The notes beneath the pieces were generated by a model. It searched no databases, was not told where the DNA came from, and saw nothing but the letters and a program-made list of their open reading frames with translations. A DNA stretch of 64,000 bases from Planctomycetota bacterium (GTDB lineage Bacteria > Planctomycetota > PUPC01 > JACPCR01). Both the position numbers and the translations under genes were made by a program. Below are positions 52,126-61,600 of the stretch, one piece after another (position 1 is the first letter of the stretch; each line of letters opens with the position of its first letter). The stretch spans positions 22,625-86,624 of the forward strand of contig JACPCR010000095.1 in assembly GCA_016179685.1 (NCBI GenBank), in the 5' to 3' direction.

Positions 52126-53432
52126 GCCACCCCGTCGACCGCGACCCGGCGGGCCTCGATCCGGGCAGCGTCTATCAGCAACGGATCGAGGCTGGCCGGA
52201 CTCGCAACTTCCGCGTCATCCTCGGTGTTCATACCTTCTGGAGCTTCGGCTCGACCTTCTTTTCGCATCTAGCTCTCATCCCCGTTTTCCTGCAGGAGCT
52301 GGGCGCGTCGAACCTCGTTATCGGCACCCTGCCGGCGCTGGTCACGCTTTTCATGTTCGGGCCGCAGGTCCTTGCCGCCCACCTCACGTCCCACCTCCCG
52401 GTCAAGAAGAGGGTCTTCGCCTCTATCCACTATCCCGGCTGCGCCGCCATTCTTGTCCTGGGCGTTCTGACCCAGCTTTGGGGGCGGACGGACCGTCGCG
52501 CCCTGATCGCCGCCACGCTGGTCTGCTTGGCGGCTCACAGCCTTTCCCTCAGCTTTGCCATGCCCATGTGGTCCAACCTGGTCGCCAAGCTCTTCCCGCC
52601 CGAGCGCCGCGGGCGCGACATCGGCCGCATTTTCTTCGTCGGCGGCCTCACCGGCGGCCTCGGCGCGCTGCTCTCCCGCGAGCTTTCCCGGCGCTTCGAA
52701 TTCCCCATCGGCTATACACTCGGTTTCCTGCTCGCCTCCCTGGTTCTCACCGCGGCCGTCACGGCCTTTTTCTTCCTGGACGAGCCGGCCCACCCGGACC
52801 CCGGCCCGAAGCGCAAGCTGGGCGCGTTCTTTCGCAGCCTCTGGGGCGACCTCCGGGGTCAGCGCGGCTACCAGTTCTACCTGCTCTCGCAGGTCTTCTG
52901 CGCCCTCTCCTCCATGGCCTTCCCCTTCTACGCCGTCGCGGCCCGGGAGCTTCACGGCCTCGGCGTCGAGGTCGGCGCCACCTTCACCGCCGTCATGCTC
53001 CTGTCCCGCGTCGTCGGATCGCCCCTCGCCGGCCTCATCGGCGATCGCTTGGGCTTTCGCGCCCTGGCCTTTGCGCCCCCTCTGCTCACCGCCCTCGCCG
53101 GCCTGCTTGCGCTCCTCGTGCGCCACCCCGGCGTCTACCACGCCATCTTCATCCTTGGCGGTCTTGCCGCCGCCGCCGATACCCTGGCCATCATCAACCT
53201 GCCCATGGAGTTTTCCCCTCATGCCGACAAGACCAGCTTCGTCGCCGCCCGCGGCACCCTCGTGAGCCCGGTCCTCGCCGTCGCGCCCATGATCGGCGGC
53301 TACCTGGCCGACACCTTCAGTGGCCGGTTCGCACTGCCCTTCGCCGGATCGGTCCTCTTCGGCCTCCTCGGCGTCGTGGTCCTCGCCGCCTTCGTTCGCG
53401 AGCCGCGACGACGGGAATCGGCTCAGACCTGA
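52122..53432 (+). CDS. Major facilitator superfamily transporter
   Basis: A 436-residue membrane protein with about 12 hydrophobic helices, starting in a 4-nt overlap with the preceding gene. The loop LFPPERRGRDIGRIFFVGGL between helices, and GSPLAGLIGDRLGFRALAFA in the second half, are of MFS type. The substrate is unknown. It converges with the selenoprotein gene; only 14 nt separate the ends. Confidence 0.8.
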   Translation: MSHPVDRDPAGLDPGSVYQQRIEAGRTRNFRVILGVHTFWSFGSTFFSHLALIPVFLQELGASNLVIGTLPALVTLFMFGPQVLAAHLTSHLPVKKRVFASIHYPGCAAILVLGVLTQLWGRTDRRALIAATLVCLAAHSLSLSFAMPMWSNLVAKLFPPERRGRDIGRIFFVGGLTGGLGALLSRELSRRFEFPIGYTLGFLLASLVLTAAVTAFFFLDEPAHPDPGPKRKLGAFFRSLWGDLRGQRGYQFYLLSQVFCALSSMAFPFYAVAARELHGLGVEVGATFTAVMLLSRVVGSPLAGLIGDRLGFRALAFAPPLLTALAGLLALLVRHPGVYHAIFILGGLAAAADTLAIINLPMEFSPHADKTSFVAARGTLVSPVLAVAPMIGGYLADTFSGRFALPFAGSVLFGLLGVVVLAAFVREPRRRESAQT

Positions 53433-53446
53433 ACGGGCTCGAACCC

Positions 53447-53926
53447 TTACGGCTCACGCAGAAACTCTTCAAGCTTCTCCACGGTCAGCGAGGCCGGCGC
53501 TCCCTTCCAGAGAATCTTATTCTCGCGGTCCAGAACGTAGGCAAGCGGGAAAGGGAAAGGATCGTACTGTTCGACCTTGGCGTTGTCCTGGTCCCATACC
53601 ACCGTGTATTCGATTTTCTTCTTTGAAAATTTCTTGATTTGCTTCTTGTCCTTCTCCTCTCCGATCGCAACGCCCACGATCAGAACGCCCTTGGCGCTGA
53701 GGGCCTTGTGAAGCTCGTTCAGGTGTCCCACGGACTCCTGGCAGGCCATTCAGCCCAGGGCCCAGAACTCGGCCACCACGAGCTTCGCCTTCGTGAAGTC
53801 CGCGTTTCCGTGCAGGACCGAAAGTTCCGACAGGCTCGCGCCCGTCTCTCCCACCTCGGCCGCGCCGGCCAGGGACATCCAGGCGGCGAGGCAACTGACC
53901 AGTGCCACGGGGTGTCGCATCATCAT
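53447..53926 (-). CDS. Exported TlpA-like thioredoxin-fold selenoprotein (TGA = Sec59, U-x2-C motif)
   Basis: Reading through one TGA (53750-53752) gives a single 159-residue protein. It has a signal peptide (MMMRHPVALVSCLAAWMSLA, then GAAEVG), a beta strand LVVAEFWALG, then Sec59-Met-Ala-Cys62 and the rest of a thioredoxin fold with cis-Pro region FPLAYVLDRENKILWKG. The TGA stands where TlpA/ResA-type proteins have the first Cys of CxxC. Both halves are in the same frame, and each alone would be half a fold. A hairpin follows the TGA (53720-53740). GAGGAG precedes the ATG triplet at 53926-53918. selA, B, C and D are not in the window. Confidence 0.8.
53720..53740 (-). promoter_or_regulatory. 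SECIS-like hairpin downstream of the in-frame TGA
   Basis: On the minus strand CAGG-A-GTCC-GTG-GGAC-A-CCTG forms an 8-bp stem with one A/A mismatch and a GTG loop. The stem starts 9 nt after the TGA and the loop is 18-20 nt after it, the range used by bacterial SelB-binding elements. It lies inside the coding sequence, as bacterial SECIS elements do. Confidence 0.65.
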
Positions 53927-54168
53927 CAGGCTCCTCAAAAATGAAATGCCGGGGTCATCCTCGCGGCGCCGTATCAGCGACGCCGCGCTTCCGTAGTGTA
54001 GTGACACCCGTATCCGATTCCAGTGCGTTGGTCGTTCTTCGACGGGTGATTCTTACACCTCGATGAGAGCCTTGGCCAGATCGAACCTCTGTCCGTGTCT
54101 TGCGCAATGGGCCTTCGAGCCAGACAATCCAGCTTGCATTCCCACTGCTTCTCGGCCCGTACACCGGC

Positions 54169-55323
54169 ATGACCACTTTCGCTCCCCTGAACATTCTGGC
54201 GCTCGAGCCCTACATGACCGGCTCGCATCGCTCGTTCCTCGAGGGGCTGAAAGCGCACAGCAGGCATCGCATCGAGGTCCGGGGACTCCCGGGCCGCAAG
54301 TGGAAATGGCGCATGAGGGCCTCGGCCGTCACCTTCGCCCAGGAGCTGGAGGGGCCGGGCCAGCCTCCGGACCTCTTCTTCGCCTCCGATTTCCTTGACG
54401 TCGCCGCGTTTCGCTCGCTCCTGCCCGAACGCCTGCACGGCGTCCCCGTGGTCACCTATTTCCATGAAAATCAATTGACGTACCCCGTGCCGGACGAGTC
54501 GGAACGAGACTACCAGTTCGTCTTCACGAATCTCACGACGTGCCTGGCGTCGGACCGCGTGCTGTTCAACTCTCAGTATCACCGAGAGAATTTTCTTGAG
54601 GCGCTTCCGGTCTTCCTGCGCCGGATGCCGGACCACGTGCCGGATGGCCTGCCGGACCGTATCCGAGCGCGTTCAGGCGTACAGCATCTCGGGATCGAAC
54701 CACCCCCGTTCGCGGTGGGGACCGCGGCGGACCGGGCGGCCGATTCAGGCGGACCGCGCACGATCGTCTGGAATCACCGGTGGGAATACGACAAGAATCC
54801 CGATCTCTTTTTCCGGACGCTCTTCAAGCTGGATGAGACCGGGCCGGATTTCCGGCTGATCGTGCTGGGAGAAAGCTTCCGGGAGTCCCCGCCCGTCTTC
54901 GAGGAGGCCCGAGAGCGCCTGCGACGCCACATCGAACATTTCGGCTACGCCGCGGACCGCTCCGAATACTGGCGTTTTCTCCGCCAGGGGGATATCGTGG
55001 CTTCGACCAGCATCCACGAGTTCTTCGGACTCTCCGTCCTCGAAGGAATCACCGCCGGATGCTTCCCGCTACTGCCGTATCGTCTGTCTTATCCGGAGCT
55101 TCTGCCGATCACCTTGCATGCGGACTGTTTCTACCGTTCGGACGAAGAGTTCGAGGCCCGGCTTTCGGACCTGCTGTCGAATCCGCTTCCGCCTCAGCGC
55201 GTGCGGCTGCGCGGCGTCGCCGAAGGCTTCCAGTGGGGTGAGCGCATCCGCGGCTTCGACGCCGAATTCGAAGGCGTTGCTGCGCAGGCAGCGAGCAGGA
55301 GAGGACCAGGGACCAGGGAATAG
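54169..55323 (+). CDS. tRNA-queuosine alpha-mannosyltransferase-like glycosyltransferase (DUF3524)
   Basis: A 384-residue glycosyltransferase. The N-terminus has the DUF3524 signature: LALEPYMTGSHRSFLEGL, LPGRKWKWRMRASAV, and VVTYFHENQLTYPVP. A GT-B C-terminal half follows (WNHRWEYDKNPDLFF, SIHEFFGLSVLEGITAGC). Homologues add mannose to queuosine in tRNA-Asp. ATG 54169 starts just ahead of the conserved region; the frame runs upstream without family similarity. The tail (GAAQ/AASRRGPG) runs into the repeat stretch at 55300. Confidence 0.85.
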   Translation: MTTFAPLNILALEPYMTGSHRSFLEGLKAHSRHRIEVRGLPGRKWKWRMRASAVTFAQELEGPGQPPDLFFASDFLDVAAFRSLLPERLHGVPVVTYFHENQLTYPVPDESERDYQFVFTNLTTCLASDRVLFNSQYHRENFLEALPVFLRRMPDHVPDGLPDRIRARSGVQHLGIEPPPFAVGTAADRAADSGGPRTIVWNHRWEYDKNPDLFFRTLFKLDETGPDFRLIVLGESFRESPPVFEEARERLRRHIEHFGYAADRSEYWRFLRQGDIVASTSIHEFFGLSVLEGITAGCFPLLPYRLSYPELLPITLHADCFYRSDEEFEARLSDLLSNPLPPQRVRLRGVAEGFQWGERIRGFDAEFEGVAAQAASRRGPGTRE

Positions 55324-55649
55324 TTCTCAGCCCTGAATCCCCAGTCTTGAGCACGAACGGACCAGAGGACAAGGGACCGGAGGACCTGAGGACCAGGAGA
55401 CACGGTGGGCAGTCCGAGTCCTGAGCCTACGGCCTTGAACACAGAGGCATCAGAGGACCATGGACCATGGACTATAGCCATGGACAAGGGCCTGGCATCT
55501 GACGCCAGGGGTGTGCGAGCGGACAAGGGGGCCAGGGACAAGGGGGAAGGGGGCCAGGGAGGAAGGGAAGAGCCTGGAGGCAAAAGTGGCTGGAGATTCC
55601 CACAAGCGGGACTCCGAGTAAAAATGCGGGTTAGAGGAGGAAAAAGCCA
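55324..55649. repeat. Degenerate GGACCA / GGACAAGGG repeat tract
   Basis: About 240 nt of purine-rich, irregular repeats (GGACCAGGGACCAGGGA, GAGGACCATGGACCATGGA, GGGCCAGGGACAAGGGGGA) continue from the end of the mannosyltransferase gene. No gene is seen. The last 30 nt hold the strong SD (TTAGAGGAGGAAAAAGCC) of the next gene. A similar but shorter tract is at 48040-48160. Confidence 0.6.
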
Positions 55650-58406
55650 ATGTCCGAAGGCGATTGGCTGCAATTTCGCGGGGATCGCGCCTTGACGGGA
55701 CGGAGCACTCTTCGCGGCCGCATATCGAAGCCGGCCGTGTCCTGGAAGCACTTCGTGGGCGGCCGGGAAACCTGGCTCACCGTCGGACTGCGAGGGCCGG
55801 CCGAATCGACCACGGACCTACTCGCTTCAGACCTCGACGCGGAAAACTATCCTCGATTGGCCTGCGCCTGGCGCCTGGGAGAGCCGCTGCACGACCTCGA
55901 CGGCGATGGCCGGCTGCACGCGGTTTCGATGGATTACTATGGGACAACCCTGCACAAAATCGGGAAGTTCCTGCCGGACGAGCCGGGCATGCAGAAGCTC
56001 GAGTTCGAGTCGGGGTTCTACGAATCGGGCACGGCGGCAGACGCCTCGATCCCGCTGTTTGGACGGATGTTCAAGCGGCGCGACGGCGCATGGCAGGCGG
56101 TATGGAAAAGCGAGGCGATCCCGCTTCTCTTCATGCCGAACGTGATTGCGGGCGACTTCGACGCCGATGGGAGGCTCGAGGTTGCGGCGACGCCCTGGTA
56201 CGACCTGTGGGTGCTGGACGCGGAGACGGGCCGGCAGAAGGCGAAGGCGCGCTTCACGCCCCCGGGCACGGAAAGCGGCCGCGCCTATGGCTGGCTGGGG
56301 GCCTTTGACCTCGACGGCGACGGCCGCCAGGAGTTCGTGATCGTCGCCCAGTTCGAGAACAACCTGGAGGTGCTGGGATGGCGGAACGATCGCCTCGAGC
56401 TGCTCTGGCATCGGCTCGTGGAGCGCGGGATCACCCGCAAGAACACGGCCCTGCGGTCCGGCGTGAGCCCGGTGGCGGACCTCGACGGCGATGGTCGTCT
56501 CGAGATAGCCGTCTCCCTGTTCAATGCTGGCGGAGACGACCTGTGGCACGTGGTCGCGTTCCGGGGGATGACCGGTGAGGTCGCCCTGGATTTCCCGGGC
56601 TGGTTTCTCACGGGCTTGGCCGACGTGGACAGGGATGGGCGCTCGGAGCTGTTCTGCACGCGGGCCCGAGGCTGCCTCGTGCCCGAGCCGTCGGACGAGT
56701 TGGGCCTGTTCCGTTTTCGTGAAGGCCGGGTCGAGGAAATCTGGCGCTGCCGGGACGCCGGCTTCCAGACGCGGCCGGCGGGCGAGCTGCCCCTGCACGT
56801 GAACTGCGACGTGGCCTCGCCGCGGGACGTGCTCCTGGCGGGACCCGTCGAGCCCGGCGGCCCGATGCTTTTCATCACGCGGCGCATTCGGGACGCGGCC
56901 TCCGACCGTGTGGAGCTGACCTTCTGGCGGGGCGATCTCGACCGGGGCGTTGCGTCCTGTGGAAGCCTCGAGGGGCCGGGGCTCGAAGCCGCCGGCATCC
57001 GGGTCGGCTGCGGCGGCGCGCCCGGCGTGCTCGTCCGAAGCCTCAGCGCCGGGGAGCAAGGCGGCAGCCTCTCCTGCCGGGACCTGGAGGCAAACCCCGT
57101 CCTCTCCCGGCGCGCGGGTGCGCGCGCCTCGCCGGCGGTCGCCGCCCGCCTCGATCCCGCATCGCCGCCCGCCGTGGTGGTCCAGGCCGGAGGCGAAAGG
57201 ATCGAAGCGTTTCATCCGCCGGCCGCTGGCCGGCCAGTCAGCGTTCGCTGGCGCGTGTCCGGCCGCGGCATGTCACCGACCATCCCGCAGCACGGGAGCG
57301 CGGCTTCGGCCAACGGCGTGCTCCTGGCGGACCTGTCAGGCGACGGGACGCGGATGGTGCTGGCTGCGGCGCGGGCCCCTGAGGGTCACGCCCGGCTCAA
57401 GGCCATCCGGCCCGACGGAAGCGACCTCTGGCATCACGACTTCCACGAAGTGCCCGGCCCGTTGCCGCCCAGCGTCAGCCTCGGCGGCCTCATCCTGTGG
57501 TTCGCCGGGCGATTCCGGCATCCGGCACGCTCCGACGTCCTGGCGACGGTCCGCCGCAATACCCTGCACTCGGAGGAAACGTTCCTGCTGGACGGACGCA
57601 CCGGCGAGGAGGTCTGGCATCGGACCGAAGGGGTGCGCATGGGCAACACGGCCCGCGCCTGCGGCGGCGGATGGATGGCGGTGTACGACCATGACGGCGA
57701 CGGCCTGGACGACGTGGTGTCGCTCTTTCCCGACGGCGTCTTCGTGATGAAAGGGGAGACGGGCAGGCCACTGCTGGACCGCAGCACGCGAAAAGAGACC
57801 TTTCCCGGGGTCTGGACGTTCTATGCCGCGCCGGCAGTGATGGACTTCCTGGGCCGTGGCGACCTGCAGATTCTCTATGGGGCAAGCTCCTACATGCTCG
57901 GGATACTGGATCGAGAGGGCCGGCCAGTCTGGGCCGACGGACCCGGCAACGGCACGCCGGCCATCCTGCCGGGGGCGGGCGACGTGGACGGCGACGGACA
58001 GATGGAGATTCTCAGTCCCGGACACCGCCGCGAGGCTGGCCGGAGGGAGCAGGTCTTTCACTGTTATGACGCAGCGACGGGCCGGATCAAATGGAAGCTG
58101 CCCCTGCCCGGATCGTGTTTCGGCAACAATGTCCAGGTCTTCGCTGCCTCGCCGACGTCGCCCGCGGTGGGCGACGTGGACGGCGACGGCCGGGCCGAAT
58201 GCGTCTTCACCGTGGAGCGGACCCTTTTCGCAGTCGGCAGCCAGGCGTCCGAAGAGGCAGGATGCGTCCGCTGGTCTTTGGACTTTCCGGATCGGCTGGG
58301 TCCCCCGGCCATCGCGGACGCGCTCGGGAACGGCCAGGCCCAGGTGATCGTCGTCTGCGAGGACGGTTACGTGTATGGCGTGGGGCCGGAAGACCTGGCC
58401 GGGTGA
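55650..58406 (+). CDS. Large FG-GAP/VCBS-repeat protein
   Basis: A 918-residue protein with many calcium-binding FG-GAP loops (DLDGDGRLHA, DFDADGRLEV, DLDGDGRQEF, DLDGDGRLEI, DVDRDGRSEL, DHDGDGLDDV, DVDGDGQMEI, DVDGDGRAEC), probably forming two beta-propellers. GDWLQFRGDRALTG at the start resembles PQQ-dehydrogenase-like repeats. There is no signal peptide despite the excellent SD at the chosen ATG, so either it is cytoplasmic or it is exported by another route. The function is unknown. It is of the same general kind as the protein at 22678-24396 but not a close copy. Confidence 0.75.
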   Translation: MSEGDWLQFRGDRALTGRSTLRGRISKPAVSWKHFVGGRETWLTVGLRGPAESTTDLLASDLDAENYPRLACAWRLGEPLHDLDGDGRLHAVSMDYYGTTLHKIGKFLPDEPGMQKLEFESGFYESGTAADASIPLFGRMFKRRDGAWQAVWKSEAIPLLFMPNVIAGDFDADGRLEVAATPWYDLWVLDAETGRQKAKARFTPPGTESGRAYGWLGAFDLDGDGRQEFVIVAQFENNLEVLGWRNDRLELLWHRLVERGITRKNTALRSGVSPVADLDGDGRLEIAVSLFNAGGDDLWHVVAFRGMTGEVALDFPGWFLTGLADVDRDGRSELFCTRARGCLVPEPSDELGLFRFREGRVEEIWRCRDAGFQTRPAGELPLHVNCDVASPRDVLLAGPVEPGGPMLFITRRIRDAASDRVELTFWRGDLDRGVASCGSLEGPGLEAAGIRVGCGGAPGVLVRSLSAGEQGGSLSCRDLEANPVLSRRAGARASPAVAARLDPASPPAVVVQAGGERIEAFHPPAAGRPVSVRWRVSGRGMSPTIPQHGSAASANGVLLADLSGDGTRMVLAAARAPEGHARLKAIRPDGSDLWHHDFHEVPGPLPPSVSLGGLILWFAGRFRHPARSDVLATVRRNTLHSEETFLLDGRTGEEVWHRTEGVRMGNTARACGGGWMAVYDHDGDGLDDVVSLFPDGVFVMKGETGRPLLDRSTRKETFPGVWTFYAAPAVMDFLGRGDLQILYGASSYMLGILDREGRPVWADGPGNGTPAILPGAGDVDGDGQMEILSPGHRREAGRREQVFHCYDAATGRIKWKLPLPGSCFGNNVQVFAASPTSPAVGDVDGDGRAECVFTVERTLFAVGSQASEEAGCVRWSLDFPDRLGPPAIADALGNGQAQVIVVCEDGYVYGVGPEDLAG

Positions 58407-58548
58407 CCGACAGGATGGTGGAGTGGAAAACATCATGGCCCTGGGACAACTCCCGCGCGTCACTCCAGGAGTACTTATGCAAGCTTCACGACGCGCCCTG
58501 CCCCGCCGTGAAGCTCCGGAGCGGAGCGCCTTCCGGATTTCACGAGGA

Positions 58549-58601
58549 GGTCAATCACGATCGATGATTGACCCCATCGCGAGGGCATCCCGTTGGGATG
58601 C
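58549..58601. terminator. Two small hairpins between convergent genes
   Basis: GGTCAATCA/TGATTGACC (58549-58557 with 58565-58573) and GCATCCC-GTT-GGGATGC (58585-58601) lie in the 278-bp gap between the FG-GAP gene and the leftward PA14 gene. Neither has a T-run. They probably terminate transcription from both sides. The rest of the gap shows no gene. Confidence 0.45.
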
Positions 58602-58684
58602 GGAAGGCCCCTCCCGCGCTGCGATCGGCTCTGCAGGCGCGTCGGCGCAGGCTTGTCGGTTTGAGGCAGGTGCTTCGCTACGAA

Positions 58685-61600
58685 CTACTCGGGACCTGGA
58701 ATGGTCTCCGCGAAGTTAAACTCTCTGGTCTGCTCTTCCTCCCGATTCCCAGCGAGATCGCACGTGTAAAATCGCAACAAATGCTTTCCAAACGGCACAC
58801 GGATTGGGCCTTCATAACGGCCAAGGGGCACCTCGTCCCACCCGTAGTACGTTACGCCTGCATTCGCTCGGTAGTAGAGTTGGCCAGGCCCGAAAACCAT
58901 CCGGACATCCTCCCCATGCTTCCCTATACCCCAATGAAACAAGGCGAACTGCCAGTCCCTGTCCATCGGATCGCTAAATTCAAGACGAAGTTCATGTAAG
59001 CCTTCGACGAGCCACACCTCCTGCCTTTTGTATCCGATGACATTCATCTGCTCCGGGGAAAGCTCAAGTATAGCATCCCCATCAATCAGAACCCTTCCAC
59101 GAGCAGGTGCGCGTTTCCAGATTGCCAGTTCGAGCACGACCTTTGCGGTCTTACTCATGTAGACCGCGCCCTCCCAAGCGGCGGACTTTGCACCAGGAAT
59201 CCGGGCGGTGTACCGCTCTCTCTCATCGTGAAAATAGACGAAAGGATCAATCCGCTCGAGAATCGCGTCCCTCAAATGCTCGTCACTGAAGTAGGTTCCG
59301 AGGAGTCCCCCCCGGCGGTAAGCGTATTCCTCATGTGCGAATCGAATGGTCGGTGGCGATCCCCTTCCATTCAAGAGAGGCTCTTCTACCACCTCTAGCC
59401 TAGTTCGTGGGGCGGTTGTATCCACTCTTATCTCAGCGCTGAACCTTACACGAGCCTCTGGATCAAGAATTGGAATCGGACTCTGGCCAGCGCCGTGCGT
59501 TGAAACGCCATCATGCTGAACGACCGCGACCTCGCGAATAAAGCAGCCTTTCTCCGCATACTTATCCCCATTCAACGTTCTCGTCCAGGCTAGAGCCCAG
59601 GTCCCCTCGTCCCCGGGACGCAGGCCAAGCTGGGGCTCCTTCCTGAACCAGCCCTCTGGGGACATTTCGACGCCCGAGGCTACAAGCGGCGAAATCGCCC
59701 GAAGCGCCCAACCGCTTTCCATCGCCCCCTGATTACCGGCATAGTCATAGACGCCCCTGAGCGCACAGTGCATCGGAGCGCCGTCAACAAACCAGATGCC
59801 CCAAAGAGCCGATGGCACATCGGAGGAGACAGGCCTACCGGGCAACTGGTCCGAGCGAAAAGTGAGCACACCCTCCACGGAGTCGAAATTCAAGTGACGT
59901 CCATCCACCCGGTACCATCGCCTATCCAGTTCGAGCACCATATCGTCCGGGTCTACCCCAGTCCCAACATCCGTGATTCCCCTTCGGATCCCCTGCTCGA
60001 ATTCCACGCTCGAAGGGCTTGACTCTTCCTGTTGCAGTGACGGCCCCTTCGTGTCGATGGGGACTGGGTAATGCGCCGTTCGGCCCCAGTTCCCGCTCCT
60101 ATCCCTGGCGCGTACATGAAACCACCAGAGGCCATCGGCAAGCCTCTCGTAAACCCGCTCAGCCTGAACAGGTGTTGCCTCATGCGGAACCGATCCGGTC
60201 GCTTGAGGCCCCCGCTCCTCTTGCATGACGGTTTCTGAAGGAACTGTCGTGGAATCCCTGTCCATCACAAGACTATACCCATCGATTCCTGATCGATCGG
60301 TCGCAGTCCAAGTCACGGCAGCCTTTTCCGATGAGAGGCAATTGCCGATGAAGAAGTTGTCCACATGGTAGAATCCACCTTGGATGCCTGGAACGTCCCC
60401 AGGATAGCCGGGGTACTTTGTTCCAAAGAGCCGATCGCCACCATCCCAATCTGCAAACGCTACCTCGTCAACCACGAAGTCGGCTAAATCTGGATAACGC
60501 TCGTGGAGCTGCCTGAAAAGGTTCACCTGGCAGCGATGCCATCTTGACCCGACTGGAACAGGCCAGAATCTTCCAATCCGGGGGTAGTAGGGCTCCGCGT
60601 CATACAGCTCTATCCCTCTCCACCCCGCTGGGGGCTCGGCGAGGTGGACCAACAGGTCTACGCCAACGGTATCCGAGCAGCGAAAATAGAATGAGAGGAT
60701 TGGAAATTCGCGGAGGGAGTACCTTTGCTTTAAGGCGCAGACACCCAGGTGGCTTCTCATTTTTTTAGAAGGCTGCATGCTGAGAAAGGTATTCCCGTGC
60801 TCCGATTCCAAAGAAAGTCTTCCGCCAGCCAGAGTGTCGATGGGTTGCCATCGGCCGGCGGGACCCGAACCCTCAGAGTCGAAATCATCCCAACAAAGGA
60901 CAGCCTCATTCTGAACAACGATTCTTGGGGCGTCGGGACCGATTCTGTCCCTATAGGTCTTGGTGGCGCGCTTTGTGTCGTCCAGACACCATTCAGTGAC
61001 TATCTCCTCACGGTCCACGACGGCCGAAATCGTTGCCAGTCTCCCGTCGCTGGCCTCCCCCACCTGGAACACGGCTACATAGGTCCCAGTTCGCGCCCCG
61101 GTTTCAAAAGCTTCCAGCGTCATGCCTAGCGGATCCGTGAGAGATGAAAACACTCGTACAAGGGTCGTGTCCACCTCCTCCGACGAGTCTTCTCCAACCA
61201 ATTTCACGAGCAGTCTCGACCCCCGAGCGGCCTCACGGGTTCCCAGCAGGCGGCATTCTCGGACCAGGCGTGGGTGACGGTATTCCAGATTCACCGTGAG
61301 CGCCGGACTCACGGCGCTTGGATTGCCCGCCAAATCCACGCAAGCGGCTTGAATCCTGTTGGCGCCAGGTTCGAGTTGAAAGGCTAACTCGAAATCACCC
61401 TGAGTGCCGCATCGGGCCTGCACAGACTTCTCATTCGCGTGGACTACAACATGAGAACCAGACTCGCCCGTCCCTCGGACAGCAAGTAGCCGTGATTGTA
61501 CTCGTTCCGGGAGTGGAGCAAGCGCAGGCGGGGCTGGGGCCTCGATGTCGAGAAACAGTCCGTACAGAGTCGTATTCGCCTGTGCTGCTGCGATATCGCT

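Noticed and set aside
53447..54007. Explaining the split thioredoxin gene as a simple pseudogene
   Set aside because: The frame is unbroken on both sides, the TGA sits exactly at the first redox Cys and a SECIS-like hairpin follows; read-through as Sec explains all three.
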